From NCBI RefSeq assembly GCF_900105865.1, contig NZ_LT629804.1:682001-746000 (forward strand): a stretch of 64,000 nt of DNA, written 5' to 3'. Shown one piece after another: positions 25,768 to 33,174 of the stretch. Under the pieces are notes generated by a model. The model did not search any database. It saw only the letters and a program-made list of their open reading frames with translations, and had not been told where the DNA came from. The position numbers were made by a program, and so were the translations under genes. The DNA comes from Arcanobacterium phocae. GTDB taxonomy: Bacteria; Actinomycetota; Actinomycetes; Actinomycetales; Actinomycetaceae. Within the stretch, counting starts at the first letter, position 1, and each line of letters opens with the position of its first letter.

Positions 25768-26457
25768 ATGGGACAACCGAAAAAATCGCGCTCGCGGCGT
25801 TTTCCGCCCCGGCCGCGTTCGTTAGCTGGTCGGCGCGAACAAGCGGCAAGTATTTTAGATCGCCTAGCTGAAAACTATCCAGATTCGGCGTGTGCGTTGG
25901 TGCATCGTAATGCTTTCGAACTGCTAGTGGCCACTGTGCTGTCTGCGCAAACAACTGATGCGCGAGTCAACTCGGTGACCCCAACGTTGTTTGCTCATTT
26001 TCCAGATCCGACGACGATGGCAAGCGCCCCCTTAGAAGTGCTGGAAGAAATATTGCATCCGCTTGGATTTTATCGTGCCAAAGCACGCTCGCTTAATGGG
26101 CTTGCCAATGGTTTGATAGAACGGTTTAACGGCGTAGTGCCAGCCACGCTCGAAGAGCTTATTACCCTGCCGGGAGTGGGACGTAAAACCGCAAATGTGG
26201 TGCTTGGGAACGCGTTTGGGATCCCCGGGATTACTGTTGATACCCATGTTGGCCGGTTATCGCGGCGCTGGGGATGGACCCGAGAAACGGATCCGGTTAA
26301 AGCTGAAATGGAACTGGCGAAGATTTTGCCACAGCCGCAGTGGACTACGATTTGTCACCGGGTGATCGATCACGGCCGGCAAGTGTGTCATTCGCGTAAA
26401 CCTGCATGCCTAGAATGCCCACTGGCAGATATTTGTCCCAGTTTCGATATCGAATAA
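25768..26457 (+). CDS. nth: Endonuclease III
   Basis: A 229-residue base-excision DNA glycosylase/AP lyase acting on oxidised pyrimidines. Visible: the helix-hairpin-helix LPGVGRKTANVVL with the catalytic Lys, DTHVGRLSRR containing the catalytic Asp, and the C-terminal [4Fe-4S] cysteines C-x6-C-x2-C-x5-C in CHSRKPACLECPLADIC. AAGGGG precedes the ATG at 25768. The basic N-terminus (KKSRSRRFPPRPRSLAGRR) is typical of actinobacterial forms. It is convergent with the alpha/beta hydrolase gene and ends one base before that gene's stop. Confidence 0.95.
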   Translation: MGQPKKSRSRRFPPRPRSLAGRREQAASILDRLAENYPDSACALVHRNAFELLVATVLSAQTTDARVNSVTPTLFAHFPDPTTMASAPLEVLEEILHPLGFYRAKARSLNGLANGLIERFNGVVPATLEELITLPGVGRKTANVVLGNAFGIPGITVDTHVGRLSRRWGWTRETDPVKAEMELAKILPQPQWTTICHRVIDHGRQVCHSRKPACLECPLADICPSFDIE

Positions 26458-26458
26458 T

Positions 26459-27373
26459 TTACCCGGCAATACGGTGTAGGAAATTCACAATCAGCGAGGT
26501 TGCTTGGTTGGGAGCTTCTTCGGGAACAAAATGGCCGGCGTTCGCAATAGTGACGTGTTGATAATCTCCGATAGCAAATTCGGTGTCTTTGCTCCATGCT
26601 CGGGCAGGAAGTAGCGGATCATATTCGCCGCGAACTGTGAAGACTGGGATTTTAATAGCGTGCGCCGATTCGCGTAAATATGCGCGACCGGACGGGCGTT
26701 GCTGGGCAAGATACGTCCATCGCAGTTGATCGACGGCGATATCTGCCGCCATTGGCAGGGCTAACGCCTGCGCATAGTTATGGGCTTCGCTCACAGCACC
26801 CACGTTTCCGGGGGCTGACCATTCGCGGAGCATCCGCTGAATACGGTTTTCGTCAAGTAAGGCGCGTTTTGACAGCGAACGAGATGCGGTAACGAGCGCA
26901 TATTTCCAGGTGCGCAGGGTGACATGCGTTCCGATGCGCTGTAGCGTGCGCGGATGTGGTGAGGAGAAGGTCATGAGTCCAGCAAAGAGATCTGGTTCCA
27001 TTGACGCTGCTGACCATGCCAGTGCGCCACCACGACCTTGCCCGACGAGCACAGCTTTGCGAGCACCAAGCGTATGAACAATTTTGATGAGGTCATTAGC
27101 TAACGTGAAACCGTCTTCTGACCGTGGTGTTTTATCAGATCCGCCAATGCCACGTTGATCGATAGCCACGACTTGGTAGCCGGCTTCAGCGATTGCGACG
27201 ATCTGGTGCCGCCATGCCCACCAATATTGCGGAAATCCGTGGACAAGCATCACGAGAGGTTTGGAGTCGGAGTATTCTCCGGCACTCACAATATGGAATT
27301 GTGCTCCGTTAGCTTGGATTAACCGGTGCTCCCATGGGCCGGGGAGAGTAACGCAGGTGATATCGGCGGGCAT
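26459..27373 (-). CDS. Alpha/beta hydrolase, EphE-like, nucleophile missing
   Basis: A 304-residue protein with the epoxide-hydrolase-type layout: oxyanion HGFPQYWWAW (residues 45-54), IDQRGIGGSDKT (71-82), the nucleophile elbow at 111-115 and a C-terminal AGHFVPEEAP carrying the catalytic His. The elbow reads G-Q-G-R-G, so the position normally occupied by Asp or Ser (113) is Gly. The codon at 27035-27037 is GGT on the coding strand, in a frame that is otherwise intact. It may be non-catalytic or work differently. It sits beside nth and crp, as does EphE in mycobacteria. Confidence 0.75.
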   Translation of the reverse strand: MPADITCVTLPGPWEHRLIQANGAQFHIVSAGEYSDSKPLVMLVHGFPQYWWAWRHQIVAIAEAGYQVVAIDQRGIGGSDKTPRSEDGFTLANDLIKIVHTLGARKAVLVGQGRGGALAWSAASMEPDLFAGLMTFSSPHPRTLQRIGTHVTLRTWKYALVTASRSLSKRALLDENRIQRMLREWSAPGNVGAVSEAHNYAQALALPMAADIAVDQLRWTYLAQQRPSGRAYLRESAHAIKIPVFTVRGEYDPLLPARAWSKDTEFAIGDYQHVTIANAGHFVPEEAPNQATSLIVNFLHRIAG

Positions 27374-27396
27374 AGCGAGCTGATCTTTCAGATAAC

Positions 27397-28428
27397 TTAG
27401 TTGTTCTCGGTTGACTCGGCGGATTCAGCAGGGAGCATGAGCTCACGTCGTGTTACTGCGGTTGCGTAAACCTGGCCACGACGGCGAGCTGCGTGTGCCA
27501 CGATGCCGGTCATGAAGAGCATGAATCCAAGAATCGCAACCCGGCCGGTGCCGAAATCGAGTTCGATGTGGTGAATAACGTTGCCGGTGAATGCGTTGTA
27601 GCTACCGATCTGGTTATCGAGCCATGTGATTGCGCGTTGTGCCGACGACGGCGTGATGAGCGCAGCTAGTCCACACAGCGTAATGACAGCACCCCAGAAT
27701 TGTGCGCCAAGAGAAGTTGCCCGAGCAGTCAGCCAGATCAGCGTGATGACTGCTAATCCGCCGATAAGTTCAATGAACGGGAATAGTGCGAAGGACTTGG
27801 TTTCCCACGGGTTGTTGTCAACCAAGTAAAGGCGAGCTCCGGCGTCGGAAATAAAATACCAGGCCACCGGAAGTAGCAAAATGGTGAGGAAGAATCCGCC
27901 TACGTGTAGCCAACCACGGCCTTTCGGCTCATCTGGGATGGGGTCGAGGTCGCCGGGGTCCGTTCCCCAATCGTCGTGGGTATCGGCAAATGTTGGTTCG
28001 CCGTCGGAACCTTCCATGACCGACGTGCGCGTTGGTGATACTGGCTCGGGAGCACTTGTTTCGGCAGGTGCGGAGGGTATTGGAGTGGCCGCTGGCTCTC
28101 CGAGAAAGTTTCCTAGCGTTGGATTCGGATTGACTTGTGTGGTCGACGACGCTGCCGGTAGATCTGGATCTGGCATGGTACTGTACGGTTCGTCGAGTGC
28201 AAATTCATTAGCGCTGTAGTGCGGTTCGGCTGTTGTTTGTGGCTGAGGAATAGGTGCCAGTTCGCCGAAGTCTGGAGCGTCATCAGTCACTACCGTGTCC
28301 GCACCGATCTGTTCGGGCGCAGCGTCTGGCAGTGAGCGTTCGGGATTCTCGGTGATTGGGTCGAGAATGTCGTCGTCGTCAAATGGCCGTGGGGTGGCCG
28401 AGTTATACGGATCGTTTGGTGTAGTCAC
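27397..28428 (-). CDS. Membrane protein with acidic Pro-rich N-terminus, unknown
   Basis: A 343-residue protein starting at GTG 28428, preceded by AGGAGG. Residues 1-170 are acidic, Pro/Thr/Ser-rich and low in structure. About 175-325 contains four hydrophobic segments (FFLTILLLPVAWYFI, LFPFIELIGGLAVITLIWL, GAVITLCGLAALI, VAILGFMLFMTGIVAHA), followed by a short basic loop and tail. No family recognised. It is divergent from the Tad pilus locus and ends 23 bases from the alpha/beta hydrolase gene on the same strand, suggesting co-transcription. Confidence 0.7.
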   Translation of the reverse strand: MTTPNDPYNSATPRPFDDDDILDPITENPERSLPDAAPEQIGADTVVTDDAPDFGELAPIPQPQTTAEPHYSANEFALDEPYSTMPDPDLPAASSTTQVNPNPTLGNFLGEPAATPIPSAPAETSAPEPVSPTRTSVMEGSDGEPTFADTHDDWGTDPGDLDPIPDEPKGRGWLHVGGFFLTILLLPVAWYFISDAGARLYLVDNNPWETKSFALFPFIELIGGLAVITLIWLTARATSLGAQFWGAVITLCGLAALITPSSAQRAITWLDNQIGSYNAFTGNVIHHIELDFGTGRVAILGFMLFMTGIVAHAARRRGQVYATAVTRRELMLPAESAESTENN

Positions 28429-28610
28429 GATTCCTCCTGTTACTTGTTAGTTCCACGCTATCGTTATCACGGCAATATTTCTGCGAAGTTGCCGGTGTTT
28501 CGGCGGAAAAGTTAGACAGACCATGCAGAAAAACTGTGGATAATTTACGTTTTCCACGGATTTTGATTCTGTTGCACGACAGACGCGCCAAGTAGCGCAC
28601 AGTGGATTAC

Positions 28611-29633
28611 ATGAAAACGATGACGCACAAAGTGCCCGAACTAGAACTAGTCTCAGTGCTATATCGTGGCAATGACGAAAACATAGAAAGCGAACTACGC
28701 CGATTAGCACAGATAGTCGGGCTAGATTTTCAAGCCGTCCCGGAATCGGATCGGACTGTAGATGGGGTTTTAACGTTCCAATCGCACGGTACCACCCCGC
28801 TGATGGTGACAGCACAGTTCCACGATATGTTCGCCTCGTATTTTGCTCGTGGCATAGCCAAATTCCATATTCGCGATGATTCGGCCGATGTGATGGCACT
28901 GATGAGCTCTGTTGGTGCTACCGTTCGAGGAACAGTTGTTGGTCTAGCTGGAGCACATGGGGGTGCAGGAGTTTCTAGCCTGTCAGCTTGGCTCTCCCGA
29001 TTGGCCAGTAGTGAGGGAACCCCGGTAGCGCTTGCTGATCTCAATCGGGCATCGGATTCATGGCAAATGCTCTTGGGATCGGCGTGCGAAGGGCGTTCTC
29101 GGCTCGATGTTGGACACGTGCGAGGTACACTATTGCCCGGAAAATTGGCAGATTCCCTCGCTAATTGGCACGGTGTTCACGTTCTTGCAAGTAATGAAGG
29201 CGATCACACGAAGTTCCCTCGTAGCTGTTCGGGTATTATTTCGGCACTGGCCCAAGTTCATGCCTGGACGTTCCTTGATATGGGAGTCATGGGAACTGAT
29301 TGGGACACCCAACGCGACTGGTTGCGTTGGTGTGACGTTCTTGTACTAGTGACCGGTCCATCAGTGGCAAATGTGGACGCCTGCCGAATTAAAAAGCAGG
29401 AGATAGGTGCTCAGATACATCCAATTATTGTTGCCAACACGGTGAAATCACATCTTGAAGCAGACCACGTGGCTACCTCCTTAGAATATGGCGATGTGTA
29501 TGGGGTCAGACGAATGCGATCCATGCGAGCTGATTGCGATCACGGGTTAGTTCCCGGAGACCGGGCAAGATCTAAAACGGGGAAAGATATTACTCGATTG
29601 TGGACTGTCATTAAAGAATCAGTGGCGTCATAA
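28611..29633 (+). CDS. Ssd/CpaE-like (TadZ) septum/pilus-site protein
   Basis: About 340 residues; in-frame starts at GTG 28602, ATG 28611 and ATG 28620 are all possible, with no clear ribosome binding site. The protein has a MinD-like core: a deviant Walker A-like turn GLAGAHGGAGVSSLSAWLSRL, VALADLNRASDSW and WTFLDMGVMGTDWD. This matches the septum-site-determining/CpaE-like protein found at the head of actinobacterial Tad loci, which positions the secretion machine at the membrane. Its stop overlaps the start of the TadA-type ATPase gene (TAATG), showing translational coupling. Confidence 0.8.
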   Translation: MKTMTHKVPELELVSVLYRGNDENIESELRRLAQIVGLDFQAVPESDRTVDGVLTFQSHGTTPLMVTAQFHDMFASYFARGIAKFHIRDDSADVMALMSSVGATVRGTVVGLAGAHGGAGVSSLSAWLSRLASSEGTPVALADLNRASDSWQMLLGSACEGRSRLDVGHVRGTLLPGKLADSLANWHGVHVLASNEGDHTKFPRSCSGIISALAQVHAWTFLDMGVMGTDWDTQRDWLRWCDVLVLVTGPSVANVDACRIKKQEIGAQIHPIIVANTVKSHLEADHVATSLEYGDVYGVRRMRSMRADCDHGLVPGDRARSKTGKDITRLWTVIKESVAS

Positions 29634-30793
29634 TGCGTTTATCAGTTCAACAAATCGCCATGATTCGACGTCGCTTGGCTGCCGGGGACAGCCAAGCTCA
29701 AGCAATTCGAGTGCAACACGATCTACTTACTAGTGATGATGTCGCAGCTGCAGATGCTCAGGTCCGCCACGAAGTTATCGGAGCTGGAGCAACGATTGGG
29801 CCATTGTTGGAAGATCCGCGCGTAACTGATGTAGTAGTTAATGGACCAAGAAATGTTTGGGTCGATCGGGGAGCAGGTATGACTGCGGTCAAGATCCATC
29901 GTGACGATGCCATGCTACTAACTGGTGCTGGCGTGCGTGCGCTCGCGGTTCGGTTGGCTGCTTTATGTGGGCAGCGCTTAGATGATTCCAGTCCAATTGT
30001 TGATGGCACATTTGCCTCAGGTGTCCGACTGCATGCGGTAATACCGCCGCTATCTGCCTCAGGTACGTTGATCTCGTTACGTACCCATCGGGCCCAGGTT
30101 ATGCCACTTGAAGAATTGGCTCAGGCCGGTTCGGTTCCGCACCAGCTTGTCCCCGTAATGGAAGCGATGGTACAGCACAAAGCCAACGTGATTATTTCGG
30201 GTGCTACGGGTGCTGGAAAAACCACTTTTCTCAACGCGATGTTAAGCCGGATATCGCATCGAGAACGCATATTGATTATAGAAGAATCAGCGGAGTTAGC
30301 ACCAGAGCATCCGCATGTGGTTCATATGCAGGTGCGCCGCGCAAATGTTCAAGGAGCTGGCGAAGTGACAATGAGCGATTTGGTACGTGCGGCAATGCGT
30401 ATGCGTCCAGATCGGATTGTACTCGGCGAGTGCCGTGGAGCAGAGGTACGCGATGTGCTTGGTGCACTCAATACGGGGCATGAGGGAGGATGGGCTACGA
30501 TCCATGCAAATTCAGCACGTGATGTGCCGGCTCGATTGGTGGCGTTGGGCGCGTTGGCACATATGAATGAAGGGACTGTTGCGGCACAAGCGGCAAGTGC
30601 TTTAGACGCGGTGATCCATGTGGAACGTCGTGGGCCGTGGCGTGGAATAGCAGAGATTGCCACTTTAACTCGCGTTGGTGGAGAACTGGTAAGCGAACCT
30701 GCCCTGACGGTGGCTGGTGGGAAAGTTACGGCTGGACCGGGAGTCCAACGTCTGTCGAAGCGGTTAGGAGCGTCATGCTTATCGTTGTTGTGA
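29633..30793 (+). CDS. tadA: TadA/CpaF-type secretion ATPase
   Basis: A 386-residue hexameric-type ATPase of the type II/IV secretion family. Walker A is GATGAGKT (190-197), the Asp-box region is ERILIIEESAEL, Walker B is RMRPDRIVLGECRG, and a His-box-like NTGHEGGWATIHANS follows. It powers assembly of Flp/Tad pili. The gene overlaps both neighbours: ATG shared with the stop of the Ssd-like gene, and the next gene starts 19 bases before its stop. All Tad genes here run in one direction to 33174. Confidence 0.92.
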   Translation: MRLSVQQIAMIRRRLAAGDSQAQAIRVQHDLLTSDDVAAADAQVRHEVIGAGATIGPLLEDPRVTDVVVNGPRNVWVDRGAGMTAVKIHRDDAMLLTGAGVRALAVRLAALCGQRLDDSSPIVDGTFASGVRLHAVIPPLSASGTLISLRTHRAQVMPLEELAQAGSVPHQLVPVMEAMVQHKANVIISGATGAGKTTFLNAMLSRISHRERILIIEESAELAPEHPHVVHMQVRRANVQGAGEVTMSDLVRAAMRMRPDRIVLGECRGAEVRDVLGALNTGHEGGWATIHANSARDVPARLVALGALAHMNEGTVAAQAASALDAVIHVERRGPWRGIAEIATLTRVGGELVSEPALTVAGGKVTAGPGVQRLSKRLGASCLSLL

Positions 30794-31470
30794 TTATGGT
30801 TGTGGCGTTCGTGAGCGTCCCTAGAGTTTCGGAAAGAGCTGTGCGTGTGGGGCTGCGTCGCCGTCGGAAACCGGCAAGGAAAAAGTCGCGAAATCTGGAC
30901 ATGGGGATGGTGATGTCGGAGGTAGCAACGCGGTTGCGTTCTGGTTCTTCAGTGGAGCAGGCCTGGCAGCGCACGTTACGTCAGTGCGGTATCGATGGAG
31001 GTTATGGCGGGGAAACAGGTGGCCGATTTTTGTCCGATGACGGCGTCCCAGTGCCATTACAGCAGATATGGAATTTATCGTGGTGGCAACGAAAACGACG
31101 TCGAATTTCGCCTGGCGCAATGTCTGCACTGCCAGCTGCTTTCTTGGTTTGCCGAATGTCTCAGGGTACCGGAGCTCCGGTGGCTGATGTGTTGGATTCG
31201 TGTGCCAATGGAATAACTGAAGCCGGTGAAGCAGTGGCAGCGCGCGATATTGCTTTAGCGGGACCGCAAACGTCTGCTTTTATGTTGGCGTTTTTACCAA
31301 TCGCGGGAATTGGTTTTGGAACTTTACTAGGCGCGCACCCCATCGAGTTTTTTGTTTCGTCCCTGGCGGGATTTGGCGTATTAGTACTTGGACTAGGCAC
31401 AGAATGTGCCGGATTGTGGTGGGTGCGGAGACTAGTTGTTAGAGCCCGAAAAGAAAGTGAGGAACTATAA
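30775..31470 (+). CDS. tadB: TadB-like inner-membrane platform protein
   Basis: About 231 residues from the ATG at 30775, with AGGAG five bases upstream and overlapping the end of tadA. It has an N-terminal helix (MLIVVVIMVVAFVSV), a basic loop, a T2SSF-like cytosolic region (MSEVATRLRSGSSVEQAWQRTL ... CRMSQGTGAPVADVLDSCA) and two C-terminal helices. It forms the membrane platform with the next protein. Shorter and more divergent than proteobacterial TadB, as is usual for actinobacterial Tad loci. Confidence 0.8.
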   Translation: MLIVVVIMVVAFVSVPRVSERAVRVGLRRRRKPARKKSRNLDMGMVMSEVATRLRSGSSVEQAWQRTLRQCGIDGGYGGETGGRFLSDDGVPVPLQQIWNLSWWQRKRRRISPGAMSALPAAFLVCRMSQGTGAPVADVLDSCANGITEAGEAVAARDIALAGPQTSAFMLAFLPIAGIGFGTLLGAHPIEFFVSSLAGFGVLVLGLGTECAGLWWVRRLVVRARKESEEL

Positions 31471-31998
31471 ATGCTGGTTGTGCTTGCAATCATGATGGGA
31501 TTCATGATGGTTGTTCCAGTTCGAAAACCCTTGACAATGAATAAGCCTCGGATCGGGCGAGTTGATATGGCGGTCGTGCTAGATGTTGCGGCCGCTACTT
31601 TATTATCTGGAAACTCTGTTCCAGACGTTTTACATAGTTTAGGGAGTGCCTTAAGCGGGATTGAGGTTGGCGTGAAATCTAGCCAAGGAGAGAAGCTACA
31701 TGAAGTGGCAAACATGCTGGTTATGGGGACTTCGTGGGAAGAAGCATGGGAAGGCGTTGAGGGCTTCGATCTTTTTGCGCAGACACTCCAGCCCGCCTGG
31801 GTTGATGGCGTTGCGCCACTACCGTTATTGGAGCGCGGCGCGCGGACATTGCGGCTTACTCAAGCACGCCGTGCAAAAGAAGCAGCGGCTCGGCTTGGAG
31901 AAGCCTTAGTACTGCCTTTGGGACTATGTTTCCTTCCCGCATTTGTGATTCTTGGTGTTGTGCCAGTAGTTGCGGGTGCGGCAGTAAGCCTGTGGTAA
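31471..31998 (+). CDS. tadC: TadC-like platform protein
   Basis: A 175-residue protein with an N-terminal helix, a T2SSF-like stretch (VLDVAAATLLSGNSVPDVLHSLG, then LLERGARTLRLTQARRAKEAAARLGEALVLPLGLCFLPAFVILGVVPVV) ending in a double hydrophobic segment. It starts at the base after the tadB stop. It is the second platform subunit of the Tad apparatus; the RLxEAL...LPLGLCFLPAF pattern is that of TadC proteins. Confidence 0.8.
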   Translation: MLVVLAIMMGFMMVVPVRKPLTMNKPRIGRVDMAVVLDVAAATLLSGNSVPDVLHSLGSALSGIEVGVKSSQGEKLHEVANMLVMGTSWEEAWEGVEGFDLFAQTLQPAWVDGVAPLPLLERGARTLRLTQARRAKEAAARLGEALVLPLGLCFLPAFVILGVVPVVAGAAVSLW

Positions 31999-32152
31999 GA
32001 GTACCGCGGTGTGCGCCACTTTTCCACAAAATTTACGAATGTAAAAGAAATCCACGGGTTCGGAATCGAAAGCAAAAAGCTAGTAGGCATTTGCCATACT
32101 AGAAATGTCACCAAACGTGACTAAACGTTACCAAACATTAAAGGAGAATGAA

Positions 32153-32350
32153 ATGAAAGCTCTCGCAAAGCGTCTATGGAAACAACCACGTTCACGAGTT
32201 GAAGATGGAATGGTGTCTGCAGAATATGCGGTGGGAACAGTGGCTACAACGAGCATTGCCGGCATCCTGATCTGGATTGCTCAGCAAGATTGGTTTAGAG
32301 AATTGTTCGCGGCACTCTTCAAATTTCTGTTTCGATCTTTTATTGGGTAG
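32153..32350 (+). CDS. DUF4244 Flp-type pilin
   Basis: A 65-residue protein from the ATG at 32153 (AAGGAG seven bases upstream). The sequence G/MVSAEYAVGT shows a type IV prepilin-like cleavage site with Glu at +5, followed by a hydrophobic helix (TTSIAGILIWIAQQDW). DUF4244 proteins are the predicted major pilin of actinobacterial Tad loci. A 154-base gap before it, with repeated AAACGT-containing segments (32115-32137), probably contains a separate promoter, consistent with higher pilin expression. Confidence 0.85.
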   Translation: MKALAKRLWKQPRSRVEDGMVSAEYAVGTVATTSIAGILIWIAQQDWFRELFAALFKFLFRSFIG

Positions 32351-32456
32351 TCCTCGCCCGATGATGTACCTGATTACCTAATAATCGCAACGATTTTCTG
32401 TGGTGGCTACCAAGCGTGGTCACCACAGAAAGGTATGTAAATCTAGAGGAGCTAGT

Positions 32457-32801
32457 ATGAAAAGAAATCGTGAATCGGGGATGGTGAGCGTTGAAACTGC
32501 CCTGAGTATTGGTCCGCTACTTGCAGTTATCGTCATGATTTCTATGCCGTTGATCGGTTGGATGTATGTGATGGAAGCAGAGCATCAAGCTCGCGAAATT
32601 TCGCGTGAATATGCACTGCATGGTGAAAGTGCAGTAAATGGGCTTGTATCGCAGGTAGAAGCGCGAGGCGATGAAGTACGAATTAATCGTTTTGGTCCGT
32701 ACGCCAATATTACAGTGATTAAAAAAGTTCCAGCTTTTATGACTTGGCTAGGAGTAGAACTATCTGGTTCTCGTCAGGTGGTGATGGAACCAGATGACTA
32801 A
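32457..32801 (+). CDS. TadE-like minor pilin
   Basis: A 114-residue protein from the ATG at 32457 (AGAGGAG upstream). It also carries a prepilin-like motif, SG/MVSVETALSIGPLLAVIVMI, with Glu at +5 and one transmembrane helix, followed by an extracytoplasmic part rich in charged residues. It matches TadE-type pseudopilins. Its 3' end overlaps the next gene by eight bases. Confidence 0.82.
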   Translation: MKRNRESGMVSVETALSIGPLLAVIVMISMPLIGWMYVMEAEHQAREISREYALHGESAVNGLVSQVEARGDEVRINRFGPYANITVIKKVPAFMTWLGVELSGSRQVVMEPDD

Positions 32802-33174
32802 TAGCAAAGAGCACATAACAGAAGTTGGGTCAACTACAGTTTTAATGATCGGGGTGATAGCAATACTGCTTGCTCTGGGTGGAGTATTAACTGGGCTTGG
32901 GTGGGCTGGTGAACGTCAGCAAGACATTCAAGATGTAACGGATTTGGCGGCGCTATCTGCAGCTCAAGTGTATCGGGAAACTTCTGACTCTCAGCGTGCT
33001 TGCCAAGTTGCGAGCCAGCTTGCCGCAGGGATGGATCTTTCTTGCTCAGTTGCTGGAGCTAAAGTCAGTATTCTAGCTACAAGTCACCCGCAGTTAGGAT
33101 GGATTCGTCTTGATTTTCATGCCAAGGCCACTGCTGGGCCGCGTTATGAAATTGATCCAGCCCTGCTGCCGTGA
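32794..33174 (+). CDS. TadG/Rv3654c-like Tad-locus protein
   Basis: A 126-residue protein with one N-terminal helix (STTVLMIGVIAILLALGGVLTGLGWA) and the segment QQDIQDVTDLAALSAAQVY, the signature of the TadE/G-like protein that closes actinobacterial Tad loci. It lacks the Glu+5 prepilin motif of its two upstream neighbours. Its last 98 bases overlap, tail to tail, with the convergent helicase gene. Confidence 0.75.
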   Translation: MTNSKEHITEVGSTTVLMIGVIAILLALGGVLTGLGWAGERQQDIQDVTDLAALSAAQVYRETSDSQRACQVASQLAAGMDLSCSVAGAKVSILATSHPQLGWIRLDFHAKATAGPRYEIDPALLP

